Source: Chryseobacterium sp. CY350 (GTDB lineage Bacteria; Bacteroidota; Bacteroidia; Flavobacteriales; Weeksellaceae). From it: a stretch of DNA of 64,000 nucleotides. The stretch covers positions 2,852,001 to 2,916,000 of the forward strand of contig NZ_CP116034.1 of assembly GCF_027945075.1 (NCBI RefSeq), read 5' to 3'. Positions 62,848 to 64,000 of this stretch are shown one piece after another. The notes below the pieces were generated by a model. It was not told where the DNA came from. It saw only the letters and a list, made by a program, of their open reading frames with translations, and did not search any database. Numbering within the stretch: position 1 is the stretch's first letter; each line of letters opens with the position of its first letter. The position numbers and the translations under genes were made by a program.

Positions 62848-63690
62848 TTAATCCGGACAAGTCTGTGTAGCCATACAGAACCACCCGAAAGTTGTCCCTC
62901 CATCCGTAGAGGTGTACATTTTCAGGCATTTGTTTGTGGCATCAAATACCATCATTCCTTCTACGGGAGAAGTAATAACAAGAGTTACTCCGTCATCTGC
63001 AACAGGTACATTTGAGCTGTTAAATTTAACTCTGTTTGGAATGAAGGCCTTTGTTTTCGATTCTATTACAAGCCAGGCACCTTTACGGTTCATTGGCCAG
63101 TTATCCATGTTTGTAGTTCCTGCTCTTCCAAGAGATGTTATTCCTACTTTACTGTCTAATGTTGCGCCTGTGGTTATTGCCGGTTTGTAACACAGACAAC
63201 TTGTGCTTAAAGATACAATCACAGGTTCAGACACAGGACTGTAGCATGAGTTTGTAATGTCGTGGTAAACGGCATAATAGGTTCCCGAAGGAACAGCTGC
63301 TGCATTGCTAACCAAGTTTGAGGAATTTGGTATGACAGCTGTATGCCATTCCAGAATCGTTCCGGCAGGTGCCGTACCCGAAGTTAGTGATGTTAGGTTA
63401 AAGGTAGTAGAAGGACAAGTTCCTGTAACAACTTTTACTTTTGAGTATGGACTATAGCAAGCATTTACATTGTCGTAATAAACTGCATAGTATGTTCCTG
63501 CGCTTGCTGCGGCAGCTTGGGCAGATGTAATCACATTTGTAGAGGAGATAGGAATTGCATTATGCCACTCCAGGACGGTGCCTGTGGGCGGCGTACCTGT
63601 TACATGAGTATTCAAATTCACTGTTTGTGAAAAACCAAACACTGTAATAAACATCATGATAACAGAGAGTAAACGATGTATATTTTTCAT
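62848..63690 (-). CDS. Exported repeat protein with two Ig-like LEWH...GTYYA repeats
   Basis: 280 residues with signal peptide (1-21). Residues 24-90 and 98-161 are copies of a ~65-residue repeat with VNLN/FNLT start, GTVLEWH, GTYYAVYY/H and NxCYSP. The C-terminal part (190-280) contains the GMMVFD module. The repeats look like immunoglobulin-type beta-sandwich units of Bacteroidota surface proteins; no type IX secretion C-terminal domain is recognised. The incomplete gene upstream carries the same repeat. Confidence 0.83.
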   Translation of the reverse strand: MKNIHRLLSVIMMFITVFGFSQTVNLNTHVTGTPPTGTVLEWHNAIPISSTNVITSAQAAAASAGTYYAVYYDNVNACYSPYSKVKVVTGTCPSTTFNLTSLTSGTAPAGTILEWHTAVIPNSSNLVSNAAAVPSGTYYAVYHDITNSCYSPVSEPVIVSLSTSCLCYKPAITTGATLDSKVGITSLGRAGTTNMDNWPMNRKGAWLVIESKTKAFIPNRVKFNSSNVPVADDGVTLVITSPVEGMMVFDATNKCLKMYTSTDGGTTFGWFCMATQTCPD

Positions 63691-63714
63691 ACTTCTGTTT
63701 CTTATTGTTAGTAT

Positions 63715-64000
63715 TTAGTTGATGACAGGAGCTGTGTTACCTGCATTACAGCAATTTGCAATAGTTACAACAACACCTGAAGATGCCGAGCTGTAACAAT
63801 TGTTTGTTGTATCACGATAGTAAGCATAATATGTACCTGCTGTTGTTACAGCTGTAGGAGTTGCCACTAGATTTCCTGCGGAAGGAGATGTAGCAGCAGT
63901 ATGCCATTCTAAAGCTGTACCCGTCGGTAGTGAAGTGCTTCCGGTGTAGGCATTATTTAAATTTACAGATGTTGCAGGACAAGTGTTTGAAAGTGCGGTA
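63715..64000 (-). CDS. 3' end of another LEWH-repeat exported protein (cut by right edge)
   Basis: The minus-strand frame from the edge reads ...CPATSVNLNNAYTG, GTALEWHTA, AGTYYAYYRD, NNCYSSAS and ends CCNAGNTAPVIN with TAA at 63715-63717. It holds one full copy of the repeat (63760-63966). It is short of a start and probably longer upstream. It precedes the previous gene by 24 bases in the same direction, so the two are likely one operon. Confidence 0.75.
   Translation of the reverse strand, partial: TALSNTCPATSVNLNNAYTGSTSLPTGTALEWHTAATSPSAGNLVATPTAVTTAGTYYAYYRDTTNNCYSSASSGVVVTIANCCNAGNTAPVIN

Overview
The window is an AT-rich chromosomal segment of a member of the Bacteroidota, class Flavobacteriia. 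Gene content and protein style (OmpP1/FadL with a GDSL lipoprotein, Ctc-form L25, type III glutamine synthetase, RprXY-type two-component pair, DUF4271/DUF4296 proteins, a TonB receptor, secreted repeat proteins) best fit Chryseobacterium or a close Weeksellaceae relative. Many genes have a Bacteroidota -7 element (TAnnTTTG) just upstream and almost none has a Shine-Dalgarno sequence. I used these -7 motifs and ATG-versus-TTG comparisons to choose several start codons. No rRNA, tRNA, IS element, prophage or CRISPR array was seen.

Layout. 1-877: partial ricT. 1.1-7 kb: fadL-like porin and GDSL lipoprotein, prs-rplY, sufS. 7-13.4 kb (minus strand): an AT-rich orphan gene, then the haem genes hemA-hemC-(DUF1287 protein, amidase)-hemD-hemE. 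13.6-19.3 kb: the cell-elongation operon mreB-mreC-mreD-mrdA-rodA with overlapping genes, then a pentapeptide-repeat protein and an NlpC/P60 lipoprotein. 21-31.6 kb: glutamine synthetase III, a large uncharacterised protein with a nucleoside-phosphorylase-like C-terminus, an M1 peptidase, a serine hydrolase, an M48 peptidase and a secreted protein of unknown function. 32-41.7 kb: glyS, DUF4177, a TruC-like synthase, pyrD, DUF445, msrB, an L,D-transpeptidase, a cupin, fabF, a thioesterase and a TetR regulator with a clear operator.

41.7-46.1 kb (minus strand): OsmC, then a likely heavy-metal (probably copper) surface locus. It consists of a lipoprotein with three NPxHGxPxHxC motifs, a small exported Cys/His-rich protein, and a TonB-dependent receptor whose N-terminus carries two tandem HMA-like CxxC modules. 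This is the best candidate for an under-described system here. 46.1-62.1 kb: RprY/RprX-like two-component pair, AHSA1 protein, S9 peptidase, a second HemD-like protein with a DUF4271 membrane protein, then a mostly rightward housekeeping run: dolichol-phosphate-mannose-synthase-like enzyme, DUF4296, tgt, LptF/G permease, birA (leftward), rsfS, ftsH, LUD protein, cdsA, psd. 62.2-64 kb (minus strand): small secreted proteins with a shared ~65-residue repeat, the last one cut by the right edge.

Functionally the window is mostly core physiology: envelope growth, haem, phospholipid, nucleotide and fatty-acid synthesis, translation quality. Accessory interest is concentrated in the metal locus, the interspersed palindromic elements in intergenic DNA, and a few proteins with unexpected domain or residue patterns.
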